NCBI GenBank assembly: GCA_036897095.1 | Contig: JAYMSP010001416.1 | Location: forward strand, 1-32,482 | Direction: 5' to 3' | From: Plantago elongata | Taxonomy: Eukaryota > Streptophyta > Magnoliopsida > Lamiales > Plantaginaceae | DNA: 32,482 nt | In this document: positions 12,601-23,024 of the stretch, one piece after another | Layout of the letters: each line of letters starts with the position of its first letter | Numbering within the stretch: the first letter of the stretch is position 1 | Position numbers and translations under genes: made by a program | The notes under the pieces: model-generated | The model's input: the letters and a program-made list of their open reading frames with translations, nothing else | Told to the model about the DNA's origin: nothing | The model's database searches: none

Positions 12601-15600
12601 AGTCTCTTGGGGCATTGACTCAAGGAGATCGGAGGTATGTATACCTATCACTTGTGATTTCTATTTTTAATGTGCTGTTTTGCCTGTATATCATATGCTT
12701 CATTCAGCCATACGAGGATTAAAGCATGTTGAACGCACTGCAGGGCGGGACCATCTCTAAGTGCTTATAACTATGATAGCGCAAATGGAAAGAAGGCTCT
12801 GGTGAGCCTGTATAAAGGACTCACAGGCCAGGTTTTAATCTATGATATAGTCTCATATTACATCAAACACTGTTAATTCTACGTTCAATAATTTAATATA
12901 AATTTTTATCAGGAGCCTTTGACAGTTCTTCCACCGGGGTGTTCACCCGAGGATCCCAATACAGTGCAAGACTTTATACTGGAGGGTCATTCTGCTCTTG
13001 TGTCTGTTGGGATAATTAGAGATCCAGATCAAGGTAATATCTTGTTGATATCAGATTTATCAAAAACTAGGCACCGTCTTTTTATTGCTTATCTATTTTA
13101 CTTTCTTCATTCATTCATTCATTCATTCTTTCTTTTATTTTTTTAAAATAGTTATTCTCTTTCCGGTCTGAATTGTCCGCCTCTTTCGATGTCTTCACTT
13201 GCACTCTGTTGATGGTGGTTTTGTATGTGTTCACTAGTGCCTAGTGGTGTTCCTATTTTTTTTAAAATATTCCTTATTATCATATGATGTTATCACGTTG
13301 ATGGTCCTAATTTTTTAAATTTGAGTGATTTATCGTTTCCTCCAATTCTTTCACTTATGGTTTTCTATATCATGGTCATTTATTCCCTTTTAGGTAATGG
13401 TAACGGGAAGGAATCAGGAAAGGTTTCTGGCCGTATAGTTGACTCAGACATGCATGATGTTGGGCGTTTTCTGAACAGACTTTTAGGCCTAGCCCCTGAT
13501 ATCCAAAATAGGTTTGCATCCATACTCATTTCTAAGGTTATTCCTTGCACATACGTCAATAGGACTAAATGCCGATGGTATTTCAGGTTGTTCGAGTACT
13601 TCGTTTGCATTCTTGATCTTCTTATCCTGAAGGCACGTGCTGACGGAAATATAGACTCTGGGATTGTGGATATTAGAGCTAATAAAATTGAGCTGCAGGG
13701 TCCACCGAAGGTTATAAACTCATCATGCTTTGTTGGTTTTGTGAAGACTTCAACTATTAATATCTGTTTCTGCAGACTGTTCATGTTGACAGCATGTCTG
13801 GGGCGTCAACTGTGCTGTTCACTTTCACGTTGGATCGAGGAATGACATGGGAGGTACTTTTTTTTTGCAGCTATCACTTAGTTGATGATAATGTAGATAG
13901 TGTGTTAAACTTTAATTTTGATTAAAATGCAACTGCCACTAATATATTTAATTCAATGTAGTCTGCTTCCACAATGCTTGAGGAAAAACAAAAGGATGAG
14001 TCTGGCTCAAGTAACAATGGGTTTTATGAATCCAGGAGAGAATGGATGGGAAAGCGGCACTTCCTGTTAGCACTTGAAGCGTATGTCTTTATATCTCTTA
14101 ATTTGGTCTCCATATTTCTTGTCTTGCTATTAAATGTCTTCTCTTTTATAAATTATTTCCAAATGTAATGTAGATGTAATCTACTGCTTGACATGTCTAT
14201 TTTTAACTGTTGGCTTTGCAGTTTAGCTTCTGGAATGTACAAAATATATCGTCCAAACCTTGGGGAGTCCATAAGGTGCCTAAAAAATACATAGACACAG
14301 TTCCTTTTCTTTTTAATGATTTTTGCTTCCTTTGTTTTTGAAACTTATGGAGACGTTGATTGATCTCACATGCTATCTCCAGGGAGATGCCTTTAACTGA
14401 ACTGAAAGACAAATACAGAAAAGTTTCAGGCTTAGAGAAGGCTCATCGTGGCTGGGAGAATGAGTTCGAAGCATCATCCAATCATGTAAAATATCTTTAC
14501 ACTAAATCTAGATACTCTTACAATTTTGTTAGGTTTAAAAAAAAAAAAAAATTTATAGGCTAAATATTGTCTAATAGTATTACTTAATATTTCAAATCTA
14601 AGAAGCTAATCAAAATGTCAAAAGACAAAAGGGTGTATGCACACACAAGCTGATATATGTGGAAAGGCATCTACAATAAATTTATGAATTTACCATGGAA
14701 ATTAGCAAGTGAGGTGTAGCTATGATATACCTAGCAAGTAAACAAGCCTCCTCGTTCCATCTTCATGGACTTGTGCCTTCTTTGTTATACGTTTTCCAAG
14801 AGAGATAGTTACTAATATATTAGCAGTGGAATGACTAGCAGCAATTTATGAAATTTGAAGATATAGCAGACACTACTTAGCAAGTAAACAAGCCTCCTCG
14901 TTCCATCTTCATGAGTACTTTCTTGCCCCCTTGTATCCCTGGACATCTTCAGAGTATGCTGCAGATACTAAGTGTGCTATCTAGTGTTTATAGTGTTCTT
15001 GAACATAGTTTTTAGGAAAGACTTGATGGAGTGCAGACTGTGGAAGCTTAACAAATTCCTTGAACACCAATAGACATGAAAGCGTACGATTTGATTGGTT
15101 ATTTTCGATCCGTAACTCCTTTTTGTGCATGTTGGAAAGAAAAAACTACAACTCCTTCAGTGGGCCTAAATTAAATATTATGTTACAAACTCAAGACATG
15201 AAGCCAATCTGTCCTCATGCCTGCTCATGTGTGGTAGCTGCACTTCTGCCGGTGAAGAAACCAACAGAGTTTCAAGTTCAATTAGTTACCAAACATTTTA
15301 TTCATACCTTTGGATCCAATGGTATATTCATTAGATTAATCTGATAACTTCAACTTTGCCTACTCGTATAGTAAAAGGGAGAGCTTGGAGAAGGGAATGA
15401 TATCAATTGGAGTCGATTTTCCTGTGAACATTAACTCTCTCTCTCTCTCTCTCTCTTGATGCGTTGTATAGTAAAAGGGCGAGCTGTGTTTGGAGGAGGG
15501 AATGATGTCGATTTTCCTGTGAACATTAACTTTTGTTGAAATTTCACCCTTGTCTTTGAATTCTAAACACTAGTTTAATCTGTTGCAAAGCAACTGCTGC

Positions 15601-17003
15601 AATTTGACTTCATCTTTATCCGACTGTCTTTTCTAATAGCTATTTAATATTGTTCATCCCTGCAGTGCATGCATGGTCCCAGATGCAAGCTAGCAGGTTC
15701 CTGTTCTACTGGCAAAAGGCTGCAGGAAGTAAATGTGCTAGGTGGCCTTATTCTTCCAGTTTGGGGAGCAGTTGCAAAGGCGCTTAACAAGCAGGTAACC
15801 AAACCAATATTGCTGATGCATTTGCCATGTTGGAAATCATGGCATGTTAGTAGAAACTTTATGAGTGTAGCTTCATGAAATTATAATAACTGAATTTAGG
15901 GTGTAATGATTCTTTGATACGTCCATGTTGTTGCGTCATGTTGCTCCTATTGGTGTAATAATTTGTATGCCAGAAAAATGCTTCATGTGTAAAATAACCA
16001 AAAAAAGCTACTTCATTCACAACGACCATCTAAGTGCATTGATAAATTCTCATATCCACTATTCCAATGTTAAGTGCGTGTTACTCCTGGTCTGGAACTA
16101 CGGGCCATTATCATTTCCAATGAAACTTTGATCTTTAAAGGATAGAGATCAAAGAACCACAACCTCTTTTTATTTGGAATTGGTCGAATTATTCTTAAAT
16201 CTTTCCGTTCACTGCCTGGCCCTGTTTTTGCCATGAATCACATATGCCTTTCTATTCATTGTTGATATTGTGCTTGATTCTTATCTTCTTAAGATTTTGG
16301 TTAAATACTTGATATTACTAAATTGCTGCAGTGAATTATATGCCACTTTTCCTGCATGTTATACACCTGCATATTCTTATTTGATATATGAATCTCTTTT
16401 TTTTTTAGCTTCGTCTAAGTCATAGGCGGATTCGGGTTGTACGAATAGAGACCACCTCTGATAATCAGCGAATTGTTGGATTGCTTATCCCAAATTCTGC
16501 AGTTGAACCTGTACTTCAAGGTATAGTTTGCTATTGTGTGGTAATGCATTTTTTTATGTCGCCTTTTCTGCTTCCAATTGTTTGAGCCTGTGTCTTCAAT
16601 TTGGAATCCATCATGGATTGTTGAATTGGGATGTTACCTTAATCTTGAGTTTCTACTGCTCTTTCCCATCAAAGTTTCCTTGTAGGAATTCTGCAGGATA
16701 ACTCTTTCACTGAGGTTTGGATTTTATACACCACCAGTGCGGAATTTAAATTTAAAAAGAAAGTCACATATTTTAACGGTGCAGATCGCCCCTGAGGATT
16801 TATTATAATTTACTTGTGCCTAGACCACATCAAGGCACACTAAGAATTTTTGCTTGGAGTACTTGCATGCTAGTTATGTGAGATGTCGTTGTGGATTGTG
16901 AATGTTTTTATATCGCGATTGTTTTTCTCGAGAAACATGTGAAAGTTGATCCAAGTATGCTGTTCTTTCAGATCTGACTTGGGTACAGGATGTTGACGAA
17001 TAA
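680..17003 (+). CDS. FGT1: FORGETTER1, plant Strawberry-notch helicase (32 exons)
   Basis: Nuclear SF2-helicase-like coactivator; Arabidopsis FGT1 (1295 aa) works with chromatin remodelers to keep heat-memory genes open. Exons: 680-1207, 2666-2731, 2828-3001, 3078-3208, 3367-3443, 5322-5500, 5602-5679, 7413-7545, 7971-8031, 8110-8191, 8903-9028, 9125-9268, 9461-9560, 9653-9784, 10311-10378, 10475-10647, 10746-10839, 10922-11019, 11096-11231, 11342-11448, 12539-12634, 12744-12831, 12913-13033, 13394-13511, 13587-13710, 13776-13853, 13962-14080, 14222-14275, 14383-14485, 15666-15794, 16409-16520, 16972-17003. All introns are GT/AG and the frame stays open for 1286 aa. Residues: two LSD1-like zinc fingers (C26-C53, C98-C119) in a proline-rich N-terminus; Walker [11 protein letters not shown] 273-282; DECH 384-387; SAT 423-425; acidic linker; PHD finger with all eight ligands (686-730); motif VI QFGRTHR 880-886; Strawberry-notch C-terminal domain to the end. 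No break is seen. Minor exon-edge alternatives are possible. Confidence 0.96.
1208..2665 (+). other. FGT1 intron 1
   Basis: This long first intron separates the zinc-finger exon from the acidic segment [13 protein letters not shown]. It is AT-rich with no coding signal or recognisable transposon. Long first introns often carry regulatory sequence, but nothing specific is visible. Confidence 0.6.
3444..5321 (+). other. FGT1 intron 5
   Basis: This is the longest intron of the gene (1878 bp). ORFs inside it are short and resemble nothing. Its 3' part carries a degenerate Stowaway-like segment, listed separately. The rest shows no identifiable element. Confidence 0.6.
4945..5178. mobile_element. 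Degenerate Stowaway-like MITE in FGT1 intron 5
   Basis: The segment has the internal composition of the better-preserved MITE at 6529-6734: gaataaa, agtagg and gagtttccatttt stretches. It ends near gggatggagagta, a decayed form of the Stowaway terminus GGACGGAGGGAG plus TA. The left terminus is too eroded to place, so the boundaries are approximate. Confidence 0.4.
5680..7412 (+). other. FGT1 intron 7
   Basis: This 1733 bp intron lies between the DECH exon and the SAT-motif exon. It holds a clear Stowaway MITE (6529-6734). The flanking DNA includes short echoes (acttcctaa/atttcctaa and taggtaa, 6740-6820) and a tatcagggctc string near 6873 that faintly recalls a retroelement primer site. Neither is enough to call an element. 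Confidence 0.5.
6529..6734. mobile_element. Stowaway-type MITE
   Basis: A 206 bp non-autonomous element. The left end CTCCATCCGTCC (6529-6540) and right end GGACGGAGGGAG (6723-6734) are inverted copies with one mismatch. Both ends are flanked by TA (6527-6528 and 6735-6736), the Tc1/mariner target duplication. The interior is purine-rich with repeated gtgaataa and taggag motifs. It codes for nothing and sits wholly within an FGT1 intron, away from splice sites. Confidence 0.85.
8268..8353. repeat. 25-bp direct repeat flanking a T19 tract in FGT1 intron 10
   Basis: The string tgataagaactgttg starts at 8271 and recurs, with one change, from about 8332. The longer copies are 8268-8292 and 8329-8353. 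Between them are a short spacer and a run of 19 T (8311-8329). This could be a local slippage duplication or the footprint of a small minus-strand poly(A) retroposed fragment. Confidence 0.6.
11449..12538 (+). repeat. FGT1 intron 20 with a degenerate duplication and hAT-like motifs
   Basis: An imperfect tandem duplication is visible: about 11703-11850 is echoed from about 11853. The best-kept core, atcatagctaccatagttat, occurs at 11748-11767 and 11901-11920, and both copies are followed by gaatagtgg. Further on, tatagcgg motifs recur near 11968 and 12408 beside gctgctatt/gctactatt. I read this as a decayed hAT-like or similar non-autonomous element with no coding capacity; the family is uncertain. 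Confidence 0.45.
13106..13128. repeat. (TTCA)n microsatellite
   Basis: Five full TTCA units plus TTC lie in intron 23 of FGT1, downstream of the exon ending at 13033. A simple repeat with no sign of function. Confidence 0.9.
14732..14913. repeat. Exact 36-bp direct repeat in FGT1 intron 29
   Basis: An identical 36-base sequence lies at 14732-14767 and 14878-14913, separated by 110 bases. It begins tagcaagtaaacaagcc. Exact identity in non-coding DNA suggests a recent duplication. The flanks differ immediately outside the copies. Confidence 0.85.
15367..15531. repeat. Duplicated ~65-70 bp unit flanking a (CT)11 tract
   Basis: Unit 1 (15367-15436) and unit 2 (15467-15531) both start tatagtaaaaggg and end gattttcctgtgaacattaa plus ct. 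Between them is (CT)11 at 15435-15456. Unit 1 has a short extra stretch (atcaattgga) relative to unit 2. The duplication lies in intron 29, about 130 bp before the next exon. Confidence 0.85.
15795..16408 (+). other. FGT1 intron 30
   Basis: A 614 bp intron before the penultimate exon. It is AT-rich and ends in a strong polypyrimidine tract (T14 before the AG at 16407-16408). No repeat or coding signal is seen. Confidence 0.6.
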
Positions 17004-17756
17004 TGGCTACTGAAGGTGAATAATTTTTCCGTTTTTGTAAAGAATGGGTCTCAGCAACTCTTTTTATGTGTTGCCAAGCTGCTGCAATGTCGGACCACCT
17101 CTGTGTTGCTCTGACAAAGCCATCTATGGCTGCATTCCTAAATATGGCATCAGTTTTCAGCTTCATGGTCAGGCGATTGTCATGAACAGCGGCAGCAGTG
17201 TTGATATATAACTATTGTTTAGGCCCATTGCATGCTCGGCAAGTAACCTCAATTCTTTTGTATATCTAAATCACATGCATTATGTTATAGGGCTAGGCAA
17301 CATATTGCTCCATTCAGCTTGTCACGGACAATAGGTGAATGAAACAGTTTTTTGGTACTTTATATAGATGAAATATAGTGTCCTTTTCCTTGTCATTTGC
17401 AAATGCTTGTTTATAGCAATCTCCATGTTTTACATAACGTTGCTGTTGCTAGATTTATGAGTAGGGAAATAAGATAACTGATGGTTTTGTATTGTGTTGC
17501 CATGTAAAGATTTATAATATCCTATGGAGGCATATGGTTTTGGATTGAGGACTCTGAGTATCTTTCTAGCACAAGAGATCTATAAGTTCAGCTGTGGTAC
17601 ATATTAGTATGTTACTGTTTGTTTACTCAGTCTACATTTATGAGAATTACTTGCAGGAAGTCCTGTAAATAACAATTGTGAACCCGTTTGGATGTTTCCA
17701 ATTTCGAGGTCGTGCAGTACTCAAGTTTGGTCCAGTTTTAGCTTGAATACAAATCG

Positions 17757-17770
17757 TACTCCTCCCGTCC
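17757..17770. mobile_element. Solitary Stowaway-like terminus
   Basis: TACTCCTCCCGTCC matches a Stowaway terminus preceded by TA. The expected inverted partner was not found downstream; the nearest candidate, atggagggt near 17840, is weak. It is probably the remaining end of a truncated MITE. Confidence 0.35.
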
Positions 17771-17911
17771 AATAAACATTGTAAATTAAGGTTTGTGTGT
17801 AGTTTTAGTTGAAAAATAGAAATAAATGTGGTAAATACGTAATGGAGGGTTCTCGGATTGGAACTCAGGGAAAATATAGTGACTGCCAAGTCCTCCAGTT
17901 GCAACGCTGTA

Positions 17912-17917
17912 TTTATT
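17912..17917 (-). terminator. Candidate poly(A) signal of the metacaspase gene
   Basis: The plus strand reads tttatt, giving AATAAA on the minus strand about 140 bases downstream of the metacaspase stop. The spacing is typical of a plant near-upstream element. This rests on motif and position only. Confidence 0.3.
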
Positions 17918-18053
17918 ACACATTGGTTAAGCAAAAAAGCACACCACACAACTCCTTTAATCAGCACAATCTGCACAGCCAAATTCCCATAGAAACTATC
18001 CAGCAGATCCTTTCTCTCACCAACACCACCAGAAACCAGCAAATGCCATCATA

Positions 18054-19945
18054 TTAGCAAACAAAAGGAGCATCAACATGATCATCTCTGCAGTAAAGCC
18101 CCGGACTTTGAGTAAAACCCTGTTTCTTCAACATCTGCCTAGCCTTCATCACCAACTCCTTATTACTAATATGGCCGTCTGATTCTGCAATGATAGTCTG
18201 AATTGCGTTACTCATAGCCCCATAAGACAGGCCACCAGCCGTTGTAACATCAGCAGATGTCTGGTGTGTCTGGCAGCCACTAATAAGAATACCACTATCT
18301 GGTAATTTGTTCGTGTGCGTCCCTGCATAAACCTCTTGTTTGCTTCCCACATGTGTTTGCATTGCCGGTTTAGCATAGTCAGCGTCATTCTCTTCGAGCT
18401 TATGTTGTAAGAACTGCTGAGCCAAACCTCCAACCAAGCCCAAAAGTCCGCCACTTCCACCCTCGCCGTGACTTTGAAGTTTGTCTAAAATGACTTTCAT
18501 GAATTTCTTCACTTTGGGGCTTGCGTCATCCCCAAATATGTCGAAAAGGGTTGGCCTCAACTTCCCCACGTCAATATCGTCCTTGCCAGTTTTCAGCTTG
18601 AGCATCTCAATTAGAGTTGAAAGTGGCAAAGACTTGTTCTTCACATAATCTTCACCTTGATAGTCATCATCTTCTTCTTGTTGCTGCCTTTCATGATGTC
18701 CTACTTTGAATTTCGAAGGAATGTGTATTCCACGTGATTCGATTGCGTCTTCCACATTTCTGCGTACAAAATTCTTAAAGCCAAAGCCTGAGTCAGAACT
18801 TTGTTCTTTGTTCTGTTTGGTACTCTCTCCAATCTGTTCCTTGGCCTCATCTATAAGACCTCCACTGTGGCACGAATCTGATACAATCGTGATCTGGCAT
18901 CCCTCTGGCACTTTGTCAACCAATTCTCTAAAATCATCATCTGATCAATTCACAGAACAATTCATCACTCAAGTGACAATTTCAATAATCATGAAACTGT
19001 ATTACAGAATCACTCACATCATACATCATATAGATAGAATTCGGATATACTACTACACTAAGAGTCTTGCCCATAAACTGAAAATTTTTAGAGGTAACTA
19101 AAACCATCTGCTGATCTACACTTCAATCCTGTTACAGTTCTCCAATCCTCATATAACCAACACAAGGCATGTCAAAGACTTAAAATCAGAAAATCAGACA
19201 AGCACCTGGTGAAATATTTACACATACTCTATCATAAACACACATTAACTATATAGTAGCAATGTGCACAGTACACTATATGAATTGCAAGGAACAATCA
19301 ATACTATTTGTCCGTCCCAATCAATTTTATACGCTTCCTCATTAAGCAAACATCATCTCACAAGCCACAACCTTATTAGTGTCCTACCACTGAACCAATT
19401 GTCACACATTTTACAAACCTTACAAGATATCGACCCCAAACTCGTACAATTCAATGAGAGTGAGCAATCATAGAACAAATCTATCTGAAATCCGATAATC
19501 TCAAATTCGACATGTAAACTCTTTCTCTAATACTCTGCACAGACACTATTAGTATCAAATTACAAAAATGGAATAAACATTGAGAAAATCTGTGCTGACC
19601 AGTGATGAGGTTCATGTCAGTGGGAACAATGCACTCGTCGTAACCGGTATCATCATCCTCTCCGGTTTCAGCCGGCAGCCTAGTCCCGTGGCCACTGTAA
19701 TGAATGAAGAGATAATCGCCAGACGAGGCGGAACGGACCAGATTGTCGAGGGCCGATCGGATATTCCGGCCTGTAGGCTGAGTATAGGAGGTATCTGTGT
19801 CGATCAAGACTGTTATATCATCGTCAGAGAATCCGAACCGTTCGATGAGGCATTTGTGCATCCGATGAACGTCGTTGATGCAGCCTTTCAGCTCTGCCTT
19901 TGTCCCTTGGTAATTGCATCCGATCAGGACAGCCTTTTTTGCCAT
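18054..19945 (-). CDS. MC4: Type II metacaspase (MC4-like), 2 exons
   Basis: Calcium-dependent cysteine protease that cleaves after Arg or Lys; Arabidopsis MC4 releases the wound peptide Pep1. Minus-strand exons are 19945-19600 and 18940-18054, joined by a 659 bp GT/AG intron, giving 410 aa (MC4 is about 418). The start is the ATG of [12 protein letters not shown]; the frame is open slightly further upstream but has no ATG there. The p20 domain carries the catalytic pair His86 (HYSGHG) and Cys139 (DSCHSGG), with [14 protein letters not shown] at 93-106. A long charged linker (about 150-330) precedes the p10 domain, which includes [10 protein letters not shown] and a C-terminus ending DAPFVC. 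No N-terminal prodomain is present, which defines type II. Self-activation occurs at linker Lys225 in MC4; K216, K218, K230 and K232 are nearby candidates here. No damage is seen. Confidence 0.96.
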
Positions 19946-21257
19946 TGGAGTTTGGAGATTTAATTTTGTCGTCAAGAATGTTGATGACTTGTTTTCTTGA
20001 TTTTAGTGAAAATGACGGACATAATTAAGAGTGGTTGTTCATCTGTAAAGAGGTACACATTTCTTGGAAGATTAGTGAACTATAAAGATATTGTACTCAC
20101 TCCATTTCTCAAACTTTAATTTGTCGTAGTCTTTGTTGGATAAGAATTCATTTTTTGAAGAAGTGGGAAGTATCTCGGTCACCGTATCCCCTACGAGTGA
20201 AGGATAAAGTATACGAAAAAGGACACGAAGTCAGTGTAACAACTAAAAAATCATCTAATAGGATCGAAACTTCATTGATTAGTGATTGAATCGTGACACT
20301 ACATGGCATTCTATTATTCTATTAAAATATACTAATGAAAACTAAAAAGGTTTAATAAAATATCGTTCTTTTAAATAAATTTAAAAAATATGTTTCATTT
20401 TACATGAAAGTGTTGTTCTTTTACATCCGCAACAACTACCCTTGCGTGTACACTGGGTAAACAACCTTACGGGCTCACATAATTACCTGCAAACCACCAA
20501 AACCAAATTAAACTGCAACAATAAAAGTATCATTCTTCTACGTAATTGCCTAAAATCAAGAAACTCAATATATAGCCTAATTAAACCGAAACAATAAAAG
20601 TATCATTCTTTGACATAATAACCTTTAAATCATGAAACCCAAAATATACCACAACAATAAAAGTATTGTTCTTTTACATTCGCACACGCTACTTTTTCGG
20701 ATGCGCACTAAATAAATCTCACGGAGAAGGCATAAATCGCATAAATTCACTCCCCGTAAAAGTTGAACTTGTGACCAAGATTATATTCTACATCCTTTTA
20801 ACCACCAGGAGGCAACCTTGAGGGTAACAATTTTATCGTTATGTATTAACATTTCTTCAACAAAGGAAGTCCGAAATTAATACTAGCTGTACGAACTACA
20901 AAGTATTGATTTTCTATGATGCGACGTGCGTTCAAGTAAGTTCCTGCGCGCTTCAATTAAACAATTCTCGCGCATACAACAATTATTGAGAAGACCCAAT
21001 TAAAAAATGAATGGATCCAATTTCATCAAACTTTATTGTATACTAGCTAGTTCACATAACATTTATTATGCGGTTGGGTATAGTTATAGAAAATAAAGCT
21101 GTAATTAGAAAAAGTGTATGTCAACAAATACTCACAAAATCAATGGATTACAGGTAAAAATGACTTGACAAAGCTGTGTTATGTAATGCAACAGGGCCTT
21201 TAGGAACATACCCAGAGGACTACTTACAACAAGTAACTAGTGTACATAGCTAGCTAG
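19946..21257. other. Intergenic region: metacaspase promoter and aspartic protease 3' flank
   Basis: This 1.3 kb gap lies between two minus-strand genes, so the part near 19946 is metacaspase promoter and the part near 21257 is downstream of the protease. A degenerate MITE-like end (tactcactccatttctc) starts near 20095. The middle holds a repeated AT-rich motif, listed separately. No ORF of note and no clear TATA box for the metacaspase were seen. Confidence 0.5.
20407..20690. repeat. Dispersed repeat motif upstream of the metacaspase
   Basis: The motif aacaataaaagtat followed by (c/t)(a/g)ttctt occurs near 20517, 20590 and 20653. A related copy, aaagtgttgttcttttacat, is at 20407-20426. The last copy continues into ttttacattcgcac, matching the first copy's ttttacatccgcaa. 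Spacings are about 110, 73 and 63 bases. It looks like an old tandem array that has drifted. Confidence 0.6.
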
Positions 21258-23024
21258 CTAAGTGCAAGAGGAGCTAGCAAAACCCAATCTCCTATTCTTG
21301 AGATCAAATTCCCACAAATAATTCTGCTGCAGTATGTTCCCAATCACTGATGCACCTGGCCAAGCAGCAGGCACAAGTCCAATGCATTTCACTCCCACTG
21401 CTGCATCAATCACATAGCTCTTGACAGGCGGTTCAAATCTTGCTCCGTTTGCAAAATGGAACACCAGTCTTGGCACCATAGCCTCATCGAACCCTGTCGA
21501 ATTGAAGCAGTATTCCAGCGGTCCTATATCCAAATCTAATGTCCTAAAACTCGATAACGAATTTCTCAATGCAGCCATTACAGGCCCATATGCCGGCTGC
21601 GCCAGGGACGTCAGGCTTGACCCTGAGTCGAGTATCACGCCTCCTAGACCGTTAACGTTCCATACTTGGTTTGGGATTTCGAGAATTGCATCTCCTATGG
21701 ATATGCCTTTGATGTTTACGGCGTAAAATGGAATGATCACACCTAGGACTAAGTCTGTGTACATCATTTTGCTTAAATTTGAAGTGGTTTCGTTATGGGA
21801 GCCGAACATGAGATAACTAGATACGTTCTTGGGGCTTAAGTGATCAACAAGGCAATATGAGAATTTGCCTCCGAACTTGTTCGCAGCTTTTAGTGCGAAC
21901 GAAGAGTTGCTGTAGCCTAGTCCCATTACACCATCTGCACCTTGGAAAGTTTGGCCGGTGGTGGAGTTAGTGCACCCGATTAGCACGTTGTGGAGCCTCG
22001 TCTTCCTCCCGTTCGTCAGGCTGAATGTTACTGTCTCGTTCGCGAATAAGCCTAATGCAGATGATCCATCTGCATACCTGATTACAATTTACACAAATAA
22101 ATGTTTAAATGATGTTATTATCATTACAATATTGATTAGGTAAATTTGACCAGAATGGATTAGAAAGCACATGTACCTGTAATCATAGGCACATGGGTCC
22201 TGTGGTGAAGGACATGTTACTAGTGAGAACAGATTGGCAAGATCTACCCTGCACATTCTTGAAGAACATGGCACTGTCCTGAACGACGACGAACGATCAG
22301 GATGAAAAACCCGCTTCTTATTCGAATTCCTACTGCATTTCTTACCATGGCACCTGTACTTGCAATTCATCCAAGTCAAGTCACTCCCTGTATCGGCAAT
22401 TAGTACAAATTTTTGTGCAGGGGATCCCACCTTCAGCTGCACAAAGTATTCCCCTGTACCGGAATCTGATCCCGACCTTATCGGCATTTCGCCTGACACA
22501 TTGAAATCTTTAGCCTTCTTTCCATGCTGTTGACACACAAAGGTTCATTTAGTGGCTTAAATTTAGTAAGTAGCTAGTGAAGTAAAGTGTAAAGATAACA
22601 TTTTTGCAATTTGGAGAAATTTGAATTGCTTGGTAGTACTCAACACCAAAAGAAGAAACTTCATTGTGTAACAAAGACAATATAGAACCAAACATCTTGG
22701 AACTTGTTAAAAAACCAAGATTATGTTAAGCATCACAAGTGGAAAACTTTCTAATATGTTTGCTTAAGTTGAGGCACTGGAATAGGCTCATTATACCTTA
22801 TGGGATATAGCACGTAGGCGGGCAGCGTCGCCATGAGCCGAGTGCCTTAGGCGATCGAGTTGACTCCTGCTGTGCGGGTTTTTTGGATGATCGTGGCGGT
22901 GAATCAGCTTGAACTTGGGACCATTCGCACGTTGACGACCTTGTGTAAAGGTCGAAAAGCTAGAGATAGCTACAAGCAAAGAGATGAACAAGAATAACAA
23001 TCTTTGGTGATTGGAAGTTAACAT
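21258..23024 (-). CDS. NANA: NANA-like nepenthesin-type aspartic protease, 3 exons
   Basis: A pepsin-family (A1B) endopeptidase. Minus-strand exons are 23024-22797, 22526-22177 and 22077-21258, with GT/AG introns of 270 and 99 bp, giving 465 aa. Residues 1-29 form a hydrophobic targeting peptide (LLFLFISLLVAISSF). A basic propeptide follows (KLIHRHDHPKNP). The two catalytic aspartates are D121 in ADTGSDLTW and D343 in ILDSGSSLTS. The cysteine-rich nepenthesin insertion follows the first aspartate. The C-terminus VIGNILQQNYLWEFDL...LGFASSSCT is typical, and the closest match I recall is Arabidopsis NANA (At3g12700), a chloroplast protease affecting carbohydrate metabolism. The family fit is strong. 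Orthology is less sure, and the N-terminus could equally direct secretion. Intact. Confidence 0.93.

Larger units (their letters stand above)
17004..18053. other. Shared 3' region between convergent FGT1 and metacaspase genes
   Basis: This 1050 bp separates the FGT1 stop (17001-17003) from the metacaspase stop (18054-18056, minus strand). It must hold both 3' untranslated regions. ORFs on either strand (for example 17647-18042, minus) resemble no known protein. A one-sided MITE end lies at 17757-17770 and a minus-strand AATAAA at 17912-17917. Transcript ends cannot be placed by eye, so 3' overlap of the two mRNAs is possible. Confidence 0.5.

Noticed and set aside
18706..19101. 131-codon plus-strand ORF
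   Set aside because: Antisense shadow of metacaspase exon 2 running into its intron.
20407..20690. CRISPR-like array
   Set aside because: Plant nuclear DNA, degenerate motifs and uneven spacing; no CRISPR repeat structure.
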